Below are positions 1 through 5,805 of a DNA stretch of 7,326 nucleotides, piece after piece. The stretch comes from Nitrososphaerota archaeon (GTDB lineage Archaea > Thermoproteota > Nitrososphaeria > Nitrososphaerales > Nitrosopumilaceae). The translations under genes and the position numbers were made by a program. The notes below the pieces were generated by a model that saw nothing but the letters and a program-made list of their open reading frames with translations, did not search any database and was not told the origin of the DNA. The DNA is taken from assembly GCA_028867395.1 (NCBI GenBank), contig JAGWGO010000071.1, positions 1 to 7,326 on the forward strand, in the 5' to 3' direction. Numbering within the stretch: position 1 is the stretch's first letter; each line of letters starts with the position of its first letter.

Positions 1-716
1 TGTATTGTTGTAGTTTCAACGCATTGGCCATTAACAATCTGGTCTTTGGGGCAGCTTGCCTTGGCCCAACCTCGCTCGATAAGCTTTTGTGCTGTTTGCG
101 GTTTAACACATGCAGGTGAGCTATCTTCTGCTTTTATTACCAGAGTATAGCCATTAGGGCACTTGACATTGTATGCAGAGATTCCAGATTTTAATTGTCC
201 TAGGGGATCAAGTATGGGGGTAATTGTCTGTGCAGTTTGATTATATATTACAAACAAAAATGATTTTGAAATAATGCCTTGAACCTCTGGTCGATTAGGA
301 TCTGTTTGGTTTTTCATAATATATGGAATTGTTACAGTTGCATTGGTGGTTCCTTCCGCTGTTGCCATGTAAGTAACGGCTGAGCCAGGGGCGGTTTCAG
401 TGATATTTTGGCCAGGATCTATTTTTTGCAAGATGGCCATCATGGGGCACGCTTGATTTTTCTGGTTAACCGTAACATGGCTATCAAAGGTTACCGAAAA
501 CGCTGCTTCACAAACCCCGTACTGAAGAAAAATAGGATTTGGCAAATTGTTGACTATGGTTGCGTTAATTGTAAATGTCTGCCCAACTTTGACTGCTGGT
601 GGCTGAACTTGGAAATCTTGTATCTCCACATTTCTATTATCTGCATGAATTGGCTGTACTAGTGCAACAAGTAGGAAAAACAAGACAATAATGAAGAGAT
701 GAGGAATCTTCGTAAT
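1..716 (-). CDS. Exported thaumarchaeal surface protein, 3'-truncated by the window edge
   Basis: The minus-strand frame is open from codon 716 to base 1 (238 residues) with no stop in the window. It begins with a clear signal peptide (hydrophobic run LFIIVLFFLLVALV, then PIHA, likely cleaved before DNRNVE). A sequon-rich beta-type domain follows (QPPAVKVGQTFTINATIVNN). At residues 186-217 is a Cys-rich segment, CPNGYTLVIK...SPACV...LIERGW, continuing into CPKDQIVNGQC. The same motif occurs in the protein at 2714-4129. I recall it from many exported thaumarchaeal proteins of unknown role; Cys spacing suggests disulfides. Start choice is odd: an in-frame TAA lies at 725-723 and the only ATG/GTG/TTG near the signal peptide is TTG at 683, which would cut it to a short, uncharged stub. 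ATT at 716 gives a normal ITKIPH n-region, so I place the start there tentatively. Exported location is well supported; function unknown. Confidence 0.75.
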   Translation of the reverse strand, partial: MTKIPHLFIIVLFFLLVALVQPIHADNRNVEIQDFQVQPPAVKVGQTFTINATIVNNLPNPIFLQYGVCEAAFSVTFDSHVTVNQKNQACPMMAILQKIDPGQNITETAPGSAVTYMATAEGTTNATVTIPYIMKNQTDPNRPEVQGIISKSFLFVIYNQTAQTITPILDPLGQLKSGISAYNVKCPNGYTLVIKAEDSSPACVKPQTAQKLIERGWAKASCPKDQIVNGQCVETTTI

Positions 717-720
717 TGAT

Positions 721-927
721 TTTTATTCTACAATGCTATTAGGCATTGCTGATAAATGAGACCAATATTATTTCGAGTTTAGTAGGAACAGATCGAATTA
801 GCATCTGATACTACAGGGCTCGAAACTTGTTTATTTTTTATTCTGTTGATTGCCTCTAAAGCCAATCGCTTCACTCATTTGGTAGGACTAAAATCAGCGA
901 TCTCATCATCATGACTATGATGTTTTT
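721..927. other. Intergenic region with a short inverted repeat
   Basis: Between the lectin remnant (3' end at 928) and the exported-protein gene (start about 716) I see no gene. The only structure is the inverted repeat CAATGC-TATTAG-GCATTG at 731-748 (6-bp arms, 6-nt spacer), just upstream of the minus-strand gene. It could be an operator or a chance hairpin. A TTTATC box on the minus strand (756-751) is a weak promoter candidate, about 38 nt from the presumed ATT start. Confidence 0.35.
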
Positions 928-1413
928 TCAAAAACATCCTGAATTCATCGGATTCCAATTCCAGAATCCCTGAATTTTTTCCCAAATATGTGCAATCGCA
1001 TATTGGTTTGTGATTGCATAAACATCAATCAGATCATCTGAACCAACCACCGCTGCAGGAGGCCATGCTGATTGAGGTGCCAAAGTTTGATCATGATCCT
1101 GAGCGCCAAGGTATATCCAATCTTCCCAAAAACTACGTTTTTCAAATTGTTCTACCCAGATAAACTGACCTCTGTGCCACAGATAGCCGTCTAGTGATAA
1201 GACAAATAACTGAAGTTCGCCGTTCGTATTTTGAATCACTGTTGGTGCACTCACGAGGCCACTGAGGAATACTGGTGCTGGCCAATCCTTCCAGCTTCCC
1301 CATCCACTCTTCGTCTGTTTGGACTGAGACAGATGTCCTATTCCACCATTTACAACAAACAGTTCCACAAGACCATCCTTGTTCTTTATAACAGCTGGAG
1401 GGAATGGAAACAA
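928..1413 (-). pseudogene. PLL-type beta-propeller lectin, C-terminal blades (frameshifted gene)
   Basis: The 161-residue frame contains about three propeller-blade repeats. Blade 1 is PPAVIKNKDGLVELFVV...GHLSQ...GWGSWKDWP (residues 5-46). Blade 2 is SAPTVIQNTNGELQLFVLS...GYLWHRGQ...FWEDWIYLG (55-103). Blade 3 is PPAAVVGSDDLIDVYAITN...AIAHIW...FWNWNP (118-156). The pattern [P-x-V-x-N-x-[DN]-G, hydrophobic strand, GxIxH, W-x-x-W] matches PLL/tachylectin-like carbohydrate-binding propellers, which normally have six or seven blades. No methionine starts this frame: the first usable codon is TTG at 1413, directly after an in-frame TGA, and blade 1 begins at once. The upstream half lies in another frame (1414-1915). 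I therefore read the two as one broken gene, or one with an assembly indel. Sugar binding is family knowledge; activity of this fragment is doubtful. Confidence 0.65.
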
Positions 1414-1915
1414 GGATCATGGTTAAACCAAGCTGCAGTGGCTGTTGCACTCTCGGCAAATTCATGAGAAAAAAATTGGTAAAGTCACTTATGTTGGAAC
1501 AGTCAACAAATATACCTGACAAGTTAAGATTCACTTGGAAAGTGCCAGACGAAGTCTGAAGATTGAAAGCAGCTGGAAAAGTAAAATTTTCACCCACATA
1601 TCCGCTAAAAACAAACTTTCCTGGACAATACTTAGATGGGTCTAGAAATCCCATTCCTGGCGGTGGAAGGACGCAATAAACAACTGGATTAGAGTCAGGC
1701 GGTGGAAGTAGACCAAACATTTGTGGATTGAAGTTGGTTCCTCCTACAGGGATAGGGCCTGGAGCAGGCACGATTCCTTGTAAGATGGAAGCCATGATTA
1801 CGTTCTGTATGTCTGACATTTGAAAGGCCAGATTGAGAAGGAGCGAGTCCATGTATGATAAAGCGGGTTCCATATCTGAAAAACAAGGGGAAAACCTTGT
1901 AGACAAGGCAGACAT
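1414..1915 (-). pseudogene. N-terminal half of the frameshifted lectin-like gene
   Basis: This frame starts at ATG 1915 (MSALSTRF...; a TTG at 1927 is also in frame). It reads through a helical stretch, a Pro/Gly-rich linker (PAPGPIPVGG, LPPPDSNP, LPPPGMGFLDPSKYC) and a beta-rich part (FVFSGYVGENFTFPAAFNL, GTFQVNLNLSGIFVDC) before meeting the propeller frame near 1413. The open frame actually continues to 1142, but from about 1410 on it lies out of frame over the blades and is probably a shadow. A single 1-nt slip near 1405-1415 would join ...LGLTMIL to FPFPPAVIK. Alternatively, a slip in the T7 run (about 1472-1478) plus another near 1415 would insert a third-frame stretch ending WFNHDP. No signal peptide is evident. 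A TATA-like CATATG lies about 28 nt upstream of ATG 1915. No domain is recognised in this half. Confidence 0.5.
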
Positions 1916-1940
1916 CTTTGTTAACAAAGCAAAAGAAATT

Positions 1941-1949
1941 CTACATATG
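1941..1949 (-). promoter_or_regulatory. TATA-like box for the lectin-like gene
   Basis: On the minus strand CATATGTAG lies with its centre about 30 nt ahead of ATG 1915. There is no ribosome-binding site, as expected for a leaderless archaeal transcript. This spacing favours ATG 1915 over TTG 1927 as the start. Confidence 0.35.
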
Positions 1950-2004
1950 CAATAGGTTGGGACTGAAATTACATCGTAAGAGTGGGCCCGGGGGTGTTCA
2001 AGAC

Positions 2005-2106
2005 GACAGGTAATACGGAAACCCGGAATTTTTGTGAAAGAATTTTGATTTCAAATGTGCAGTAAGCTGATTGGAGTAGCTGCAAAACTCCTTTCCTGAA
2101 TTTTTT
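2005..2106. repeat. Direct repeat copy A (about 102 bp) with hairpin and T-tract
   Basis: This copy matches 2597-2698 at a constant offset of 592 with no gaps: by eye about 93 of 102 positions agree, including 59 identical consecutive bases (2021-2079 equals 2613-2671). Its right part has a plus-strand hairpin, GGAGT (2073-2077) with ACTCC (2087-2091), followed by T6 at 2101-2106. It lies about 90 nt upstream of the minus-strand lectin-like gene and about 55 nt upstream of the plus-strand gene at 2163. It encodes no convincing protein. It may be a small RNA with terminator, a duplicated regulatory region, or a mobile repeat. Confidence 0.85.
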
Positions 2107-2162
2107 CTAAAATAAATTATTGAAGAGTGGTTGAGCCAAAGTTCTCCTATCAGCAAATTAAA

Positions 2163-2387
2163 ATGCATCTAAAGATTATCATTCGTGTGACAAATCCCCT
2201 CGACGATACCCTAGAAGCGTTGCAGAACATCCAAGACGCCATAGACACCATCAAGACTAGGAAAACCATTACATCAGAAAAACAAACATTGCAAGATTAT
2301 GATAAAATCATATCCCATCTTGAGGAAGGTGCTGCAAGATTGCTCAATGCTGTTGTGCTATTTCAGAAGTACGAAAAACCTTTGTAA
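2163..2387 (+). CDS. Small hypothetical protein, 74 aa
   Basis: The product starts MHLKIIIRVTNPLDDTLEAL, an N-terminal beta-strand followed by largely helical, charged sequence (NIQDAIDTIKT, LQDYDKIISHLEEGAARLLNAVV). There is no signal peptide, transmembrane segment or recognised motif, so it is probably a soluble cytoplasmic protein. The frame can be extended to a GTG at 2127 (12 more residues). I chose ATG 2163 because the AT-rich box TAAATTAT at 2113-2120 lies only about 10 nt from the GTG but about 45 nt from the ATG. The gene sits between the two direct repeats and overlaps the 3' end of the minus-strand zinc-ribbon gene by 44 nt, tail to tail. Composition looks like real coding sequence, but the family is unknown to me. 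Confidence 0.6.
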   Translation: MHLKIIIRVTNPLDDTLEALQNIQDAIDTIKTRKTITSEKQTLQDYDKIISHLEEGAARLLNAVVLFQKYEKPL

Positions 2388-2517
2388 AGGACTCTATGGT
2401 TCCAAAATAATTGCAGTTCTTGCATCTGTAGTAGAGAGTTCCGTTTGAGTGTGTGGCTAGGTTGTCAGGCTTGCTTTTCTTACAATCAGGATTGAAATAG
2501 TCGTGCTTGCTTTTCAT
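2344..2517 (-). CDS. Small putative zinc-ribbon protein, 57 aa
   Basis: From ATG 2517 the product is MKSKHDYFNPDCKKSK...THSNGTLYYRCKNCNYFGT... with an RCKNC knuckle at about residues 30-34. The first knuckle seems incomplete: Cys12 in NPDC is the only cysteine where a CxxC would be expected, though His5 might act as a ligand. Such ribbons bind one zinc ion and usually serve in nucleic-acid or protein contacts; the role here is unknown. A TTG at 2532 would add five residues, but that codon lies inside the palindrome at 2525-2543, so ATG 2517 is preferred. Palindrome and repeat copy B lie directly upstream, and the 3' end overlaps the converging gene 2163-2387. It forms the second half of the repeat-flanked cassette. 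Confidence 0.6.
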   Translation of the reverse strand: MKSKHDYFNPDCKKSKPDNLATHSNGTLYYRCKNCNYFGTIESFTKVFRTSEIAQQH

Positions 2518-2524
2518 GCTTACC

Positions 2525-2543
2525 TTATACAAAATTTGTATAA
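2525..2543. promoter_or_regulatory. Perfect 19-bp palindrome before the zinc-ribbon gene (operator candidate)
   Basis: TTATACAAA (2525-2533), a single A, then TTTGTATAA (2535-2543) form a perfect 9-bp inverted repeat, 7 nt ahead of ATG 2517 on the minus strand. The geometry suits a dimeric helix-turn-helix repressor site overlapping the transcription start. Its arms also contain TATA-like bases, so it could partly be promoter. A chance AT-rich palindrome is not excluded. Confidence 0.5.
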
Positions 2544-2596
2544 AAGGATAACACCCATTACATTCGAAAATAGAACTGATCTAGAGTGTTTAAAGT

Positions 2597-2698
2597 GACA
2601 GACAATACTGAGACCCGGAATTTTTGTGAAAGAATTTTGATTTCAAATGTGCAGTAAGCTGATTGGAGTAGTTGCAAAACTACTTTTCCAAATTTTTT
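2597..2698. repeat. Direct repeat copy B (about 102 bp) with hairpin and T-tract
   Basis: This is the second copy of the repeat at 2005-2106, same orientation. Its hairpin is stronger than in copy A: AGTAGTT (2667-2673), loop GCAA, AACTACT (2678-2684), a perfect 7-bp stem with a GNRA-type loop, followed by T6 at 2693-2698. It lies about 80 nt upstream of the zinc-ribbon gene on the minus strand and 16 nt past the stop codon of the exported protein 2714-4129. Stem bases differ between the copies, yet both keep a hairpin before a T-tract, which suggests that the structure matters. Confidence 0.85.
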
Positions 2699-2713
2699 AT
2701 TCCACCAAAAATC

Positions 2714-4129
2714 CTACATACGCATATTCATAATTGAAAATGTCCCATTTCCGATATAGTGAGTACCATTGATCTCTTCATCCATGGCAAAAGTGTAAAC
2801 ACCGCCAGATGGTGCATTGCGAGTACTAGTCTCAATGTTAAAGGTATATGGCTCATCGTGATTTAGAGTAAATGAAGAATTTTCCATTTTGACTGAAAAC
2901 CATGATGGAAAAGGAACTATCTTGTTTCCATTTACCATTCCAAGGGGTGAAAGATTTACCTGTAATGCAGAACTCGAGTTATCATTTGGATCATAGACCA
3001 CACTTGGAATTACCATTCCATCCTCATCACTGTTCAATGTTGTGCTGCCTAAATTGAATGGACCTTTTGAATGCAGAATCTCTAAACCGCCATCTATTCT
3101 AACGGGAAAGACTGTAGAAACTGTATCATTAATTGATTTTGCTTCAATGATCAGTGGTTTGGCTGCTAGACGATTTGTATCTGGCCCAAGCATTCCAGCC
3201 ATAGTCATTACTGCATTGGCTCCCTCAGGACCCACGTTGATTCTTTGTGGACTAAACTTCACCCAAGCTCCATCTGGCACATTAGGCACACTAAGATCGA
3301 CTATTGCTGCATCGGATGAACGAACTGTTATGTAGAAAAATTCCCATGAATTAAACCCCTCACAAAACCTTCCATTGGGACCTTGTGCATTACCAACGCA
3401 ATAATTATTGCCGCGCAAGTGTGGATTTCCTAAAGTTATTGATATCTTTGAATTGTGTGGTACCACAGTAAGATGCAACAGGCCTATGGGAGCTTCTTTC
3501 AAAGGAATGTCCTGTAGGTTTGTTTCATTTGTAATATCTCCATTATCGCTGATAACTGCGGTATAATTGCCGGGTTGAATGCCAAGGTCTGCATGAATCG
3601 TAATTATCTTTTTTCCCGGTTTTTCGCCGTTAATTGCTTCATACGGAAAAATAGGATTTATCCATGACTCAATACCAGAGGACGAGTTAATTGCAAGTTG
3701 CATATTTAAAATCGAATAATTTTGTTCTAATTTGATATTCCATGGAATTTGAACAGTTTCACCCTGTTCAACCACGGCATCAAGCCCAGAAGAGTTGTCT
3801 CCAGCAACAATGGATAAAATCTGCGAATTATTTACATCCTTTATACTATTCTGGATGGCATAACTGGAATACATCAAACCCCATCCGCGTTCAACAAGTT
3901 TTTGAATCGTTTGGGATCTTACGCATGCTGGTGAGTGATCTTCATATTTGAGTACAAGGTAAAATCCTACATTACAAAAAACATCTTGTGAAAAAGTCCC
4001 ATGTGCCACTTGTTTTAATGGTGGAAGAAACTTTTGAGGTTGCGGAGATGCAAGAATTGCAGGACCGGCATAAACTTGAGTTGGGATCATAATGAACAAT
4101 ATAAGAAATAGGCAGGTTAGTACTCTCAC
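2714..4129 (-). CDS. Exported sequon-rich surface protein with SPACV/ERGW motif, 471 aa
   Basis: The start is GTG 4129: the only in-frame codons before it are CCA and a TAG at 4135-4133, and a TATA box is correctly spaced. A signal peptide (MRVLTCLFLILFIMIPTQVYA, cleavage likely before GPAIL) is followed at residues 52-83 by C..GFYLVLKYED.SPACV...QKLVERGW, the motif shared with the gene at 1-716. The remaining roughly 380 residues look like a string of beta-sandwich domains (VVEQGETVQIPWNIKL; GIQPGNYTAVISDN; NVPDGAWVKFSPQRINVGPEGA; NAPSGGVYTFAMDEE). They carry many N-x-S/T sequons and a CVGN...RFCEG pair that may form a disulfide. No C-terminal anchor or transmembrane helix is visible, so the product is probably released or bound to the S-layer. 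It ends IMNMRM. Related exported proteins are common in Nitrososphaerota; function is unknown. Confidence 0.85.
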   Translation of the reverse strand: MRVLTCLFLILFIMIPTQVYAGPAILASPQPQKFLPPLKQVAHGTFSQDVFCNVGFYLVLKYEDHSPACVRSQTIQKLVERGWGLMYSSYAIQNSIKDVNNSQILSIVAGDNSSGLDAVVEQGETVQIPWNIKLEQNYSILNMQLAINSSSGIESWINPIFPYEAINGEKPGKKIITIHADLGIQPGNYTAVISDNGDITNETNLQDIPLKEAPIGLLHLTVVPHNSKISITLGNPHLRGNNYCVGNAQGPNGRFCEGFNSWEFFYITVRSSDAAIVDLSVPNVPDGAWVKFSPQRINVGPEGANAVMTMAGMLGPDTNRLAAKPLIIEAKSINDTVSTVFPVRIDGGLEILHSKGPFNLGSTTLNSDEDGMVIPSVVYDPNDNSSSALQVNLSPLGMVNGNKIVPFPSWFSVKMENSSFTLNHDEPYTFNIETSTRNAPSGGVYTFAMDEEINGTHYIGNGTFSIMNMRM

Positions 4130-4152
4130 TGGCTAAACAAGGCATTTGCAGA

Positions 4153-4160
4153 TTAATTTA
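4153..4160 (-). promoter_or_regulatory. TATA box for the 471-aa exported protein
   Basis: TAAATTAA on the minus strand, preceded by a purine-rich CTAAAG (possible BRE), ends 23 nt before GTG 4129. This is the spacing expected if transcription starts at or next to the GTG, that is, a leaderless mRNA. Confidence 0.55.
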
Positions 4161-4330
4161 CTTTAGGTAACATGAGACTCCTTAATTCTGAATCAAATCC
4201 TGTAAGATTTGAACCTTCCAATTTTTTTGGAATAATTCAATTATAAACAAAAGTCTAGACTAGCAAGCTAACCTATCATGAGATCATAGTCTGAAAAATT
4301 TAACGACATTCAATTTATAGATAAAAATGG

Positions 4331-4657
4331 ATGAATGATATGGAATTGATCAGGCCGGTTGAAAGAGAACTGATAATACTTGAAGAGATGCAGAGACGGG
4401 TTTTGCTCAAGGCTGCTCCAGCAGCACAGAAGAGGGTAAAGCAAGCCAAGATTAATCTGGAAAAAGCAAAAGAGAATCTAAAAGAAGCTGAGAGAGGACT
4501 TGAGGAAGCTCACAAGATGGCAGAGAGAACGACCCTTCCAATTCTGAGAAAAAAGATAGAGTACACAAGGAAGAGAGCCCTGGCTCTTTCAAAGAGGGAA
4601 CACAAGTCAATTGGAGCTGCCAAGTTTTTAGAGGCTCAGTTTGAAAAGTGGATATAA
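4331..4657 (+). CDS. Charged coiled-coil hypothetical protein, 108 aa
   Basis: The product begins MNDMELIRPVERELIILEEM and is almost entirely Lys/Glu/Ala/Leu-rich helix. Residues about 30-75 (AAQKRVKQAKINLEKAKENL, KEAERGLEEAHKMAERT) show heptad spacing typical of a long coiled coil, and the C-terminus stays basic (KKIEYTRKRALALSKREHK). There is no signal peptide, transmembrane segment or cysteine. It is probably a cytoplasmic structural or scaffold-type protein; no family is recognised. The start could be ATG 4331 or the in-frame ATG 4340. A TATA-like AAAATTTAA lies at 4295-4302, about 30 nt ahead of 4331, favouring the first. It is transcribed divergently from the exported-protein gene starting at 4129, with about 200 bp between them. 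Confidence 0.75.
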   Translation: MNDMELIRPVERELIILEEMQRRVLLKAAPAAQKRVKQAKINLEKAKENLKEAERGLEEAHKMAERTTLPILRKKIEYTRKRALALSKREHKSIGAAKFLEAQFEKWI

Positions 4658-4782
4658 TAGCAATATCATTAATCACTTGCAAATTGAAGGTAACTGGATA
4701 ATTTTAGTCGAATCCTATCAGACCCGGTCACTTTTGTGACCTTGTTTTGGATCCATCTCTCTATACTCCTTACAATTTTTTC
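4658..4782. terminator. Convergent intergenic region with a perfect hairpin
   Basis: Between the converging ends of the coiled-coil gene and the CDC48-like relic lies GGTCAC (4726-4731), loop TTTT, GTGACC (4736-4741), followed by TTGTTTTGG. A stem plus T-rich run at a convergent junction is consistent with a terminator for the plus-strand gene. The flanking GACCCGG...TTTGTGA resembles the start of the 102-bp repeats, weakly. Confidence 0.4.
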
Positions 4783-5210
4783 CTAAAGAGCAACGTCAAT
4801 GTGGAATGCCGTTTCCCTAGAAACTAGTGCATATTCTGCGTTAGGTATAATCTTTCGCACTCTATAGTCAAGTGTCGTATCAAAATATGGAAGCGATATT
4901 TTATCGCTTGTTGTAATTGCGTGTCCTTCCATAAAGTCATGAAGATATTGTTCTGAGCCTTTAGGTACCTTGTTTATTGGAACCACGTTTATCTTGTTGG
5001 CATTAGTAGGTTCTATCTTTTGGACCTTAACCTTATCTCCCATCCTTGTTCCTGTGTTGGCTCTAACTATATCATCTATTATGCTTGTCTCTTTGTATAC
5101 CTCCCACGCAAAGTGTGGTTTGCATCGTGCAACCGTCTATGCTTTCCTATAATTTCAATTACATCGCCTGTGTATACACCGATCTTATTCATGGACTCTA
5201 GGGGATCTCA
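4783..5210 (-). pseudogene. Orphan CDC48/VAT-type N-domain, frameshifted and lacking the AAA+ modules
   Basis: Two overlapping frames reconstruct the substrate-recruiting N-domain of an archaeal CDC48 (VAT) ATPase. The upstream frame (about 5210-5140) reads DPLESMNKIGVYTGDVIEIIGKH, like the family's double-psi barrel segment ...TGDVIEIxGKRRTVA. The downstream frame reads TVARCKPHFAWEVYKE...GTRMGDKVKVQKIEP and then, in the 86-residue tail (4783-5043), GSEQYLHDFMEGHAITTSDK, ISLPYFDTTLDYRVRKIIP and ETAFHID. One missing base near 5134 would join them. The gene then stops (DVAL*) exactly where the first AAA+ domain should follow: no Walker A or B is present. The N-terminal beta-strand (usually about 20 residues ending DVGRGVARID) is also gone. 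Family assignment is from recalled homologues. It is a dead duplicate fragment; the 86-aa tail could conceivably still be translated from ATG 5043. Confidence 0.7.
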
Positions 5211-5335
5211 AGATATCCGGAAACACAATAAGTGTTACAAATATCGATCCATCCGTAGGAACCCTGACAGACAGCGTTATTTCATTCACCCTGTCTCTGC
5301 GCAACAGCGGCGACATCTGCATAAATCCCACATAA
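5201..5335 (+). pseudogene. C-terminal fragment of a beta-rich (likely exported) protein
   Basis: This frame reads GDLKISGNTISVTNIDPSVG, then TLTDSVISFTLSLRNSGDIC, INPT and TAA at 5333-5335. The alternating hydrophobic/polar pattern with NTISVTN and SFTLSLRNSGD is typical of archaeal surface beta-sandwich domains and looks far more protein-like than the overlapping frames. The frame is open upstream only to a TAA near 5150, and the upstream sequence turns into the antisense of the CDC48 N-domain relic, so the N-terminal part is missing. It has no start codon or promoter of its own. I read it as the broken tail of a gene joined here to the CDC48 relic, with the junction at roughly 5190-5210. 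The parent family is not identified. Confidence 0.5.
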
Positions 5336-5484
5336 AACATCCCACCATCTTTTTATTTTCATCTGATTTGTTTGTAAGTAAAATCACTTTTCAATATAAA
5401 ACGTGGCCGGTAGGTTTTGGATTGATGTGCAGATCACCACCTTCAGTTGAGCAGAAAGACTACAACAATAAACACACAAGACAG

Positions 5485-5493
5485 TTTTAATTA
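5485..5493 (+). promoter_or_regulatory. TATA box ahead of the signal-peptide fragment
   Basis: TTTTAATTA is centred about 26 nt before ATG 5515, and no Shine-Dalgarno lies between. This is the classical leaderless archaeal arrangement, so the truncated gene may still be transcribed. Confidence 0.45.
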
Positions 5494-5514
5494 TCATTTG
5501 GTGATACGAGTATC

Positions 5515-5649
5515 ATGAACTGGATAGTTGTCCTTGTCCTGTTTGTGTCACTATTCCTTTTTTCAAAGGCCTATGCAGACGGCCTTGCATCCGAGACACT
5601 TCCTCCAGCGATGATACAAAACGCAAACGTAAATGGTTCCTATAGATAA
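5515..5649 (+). pseudogene. Signal peptide plus first residues of an exported protein, truncated
   Basis: ATG 5515 opens MNWIVVLVLFVSLFLFSKAYA, a strong Sec signal peptide. DGLASETLPPAMIQNANVNG and SYR follow, then TAA after 44 residues. I recall mature N-termini of the form DGL.SETLPP at the head of much longer exported thaumarchaeal proteins, so this looks like the 5' stump of such a gene rather than a complete peptide. Downstream sequence in other frames (VEVCLVRKSTIAEKYGYEFG; or LLGNLQLLRNMDMNLEEKWY) does not clearly continue the family, so the body seems lost rather than frameshifted. The promoter looks intact. It may be unrelated to the C-terminal fragment at 5201-5335, which lies upstream of it in the wrong order for one gene. 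A secreted mini-peptide of 23 residues cannot be excluded. Confidence 0.55.
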
Positions 5650-5805
5650 GTTGAGGTATGTCTTGTTAGGAAATCTACAATTGCTGAGAAATATGGATAT
5701 GAATTTGGAGGAAAAGTGGTATAAAAATTTGAGAAAAATAGGTATATTCAAAAAAAGGTGCCAAAACACATCCGATTTTCAGTCTCAACTCTAAAGCGCC
5801 TGAGA

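Noticed and set aside
408..662. Plus-strand frame of 84 codons
   Set aside because: It is antisense to the exported-protein gene, which has a signal peptide and a recognisable motif; this frame has neither.
2005..2106. C/D-box guide RNA reading of the repeat because of CTGA at 2067-2070
   Set aside because: No matching C box at the right distance is visible.
3042..3335. Plus-strand frame of 97 codons
   Set aside because: It lies antisense inside the 471-aa exported protein and has no protein-like signature.
5020..5490. Plus-strand frame of 156 codons
   Set aside because: It runs antisense through the CDC48 relic and in the wrong frame over the beta-rich fragment; its composition is Ser/His/Arg-rich with no domain.
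5425..5490. 21-codon frame (MCRSPPSVEQ...) about 28 nt after a TATAAA at 5395-5400
   Set aside because: Promoter spacing is suggestive, but 21 codons without a motif cannot be supported as a gene.
5633..5794. 53-codon plus-strand frame (MVPIDKLRYV...)
   Set aside because: It overlaps the signal-peptide stump, has no promoter and no recognisable family, and its end runs near the zinc-ribbon gene; chance is more likely.
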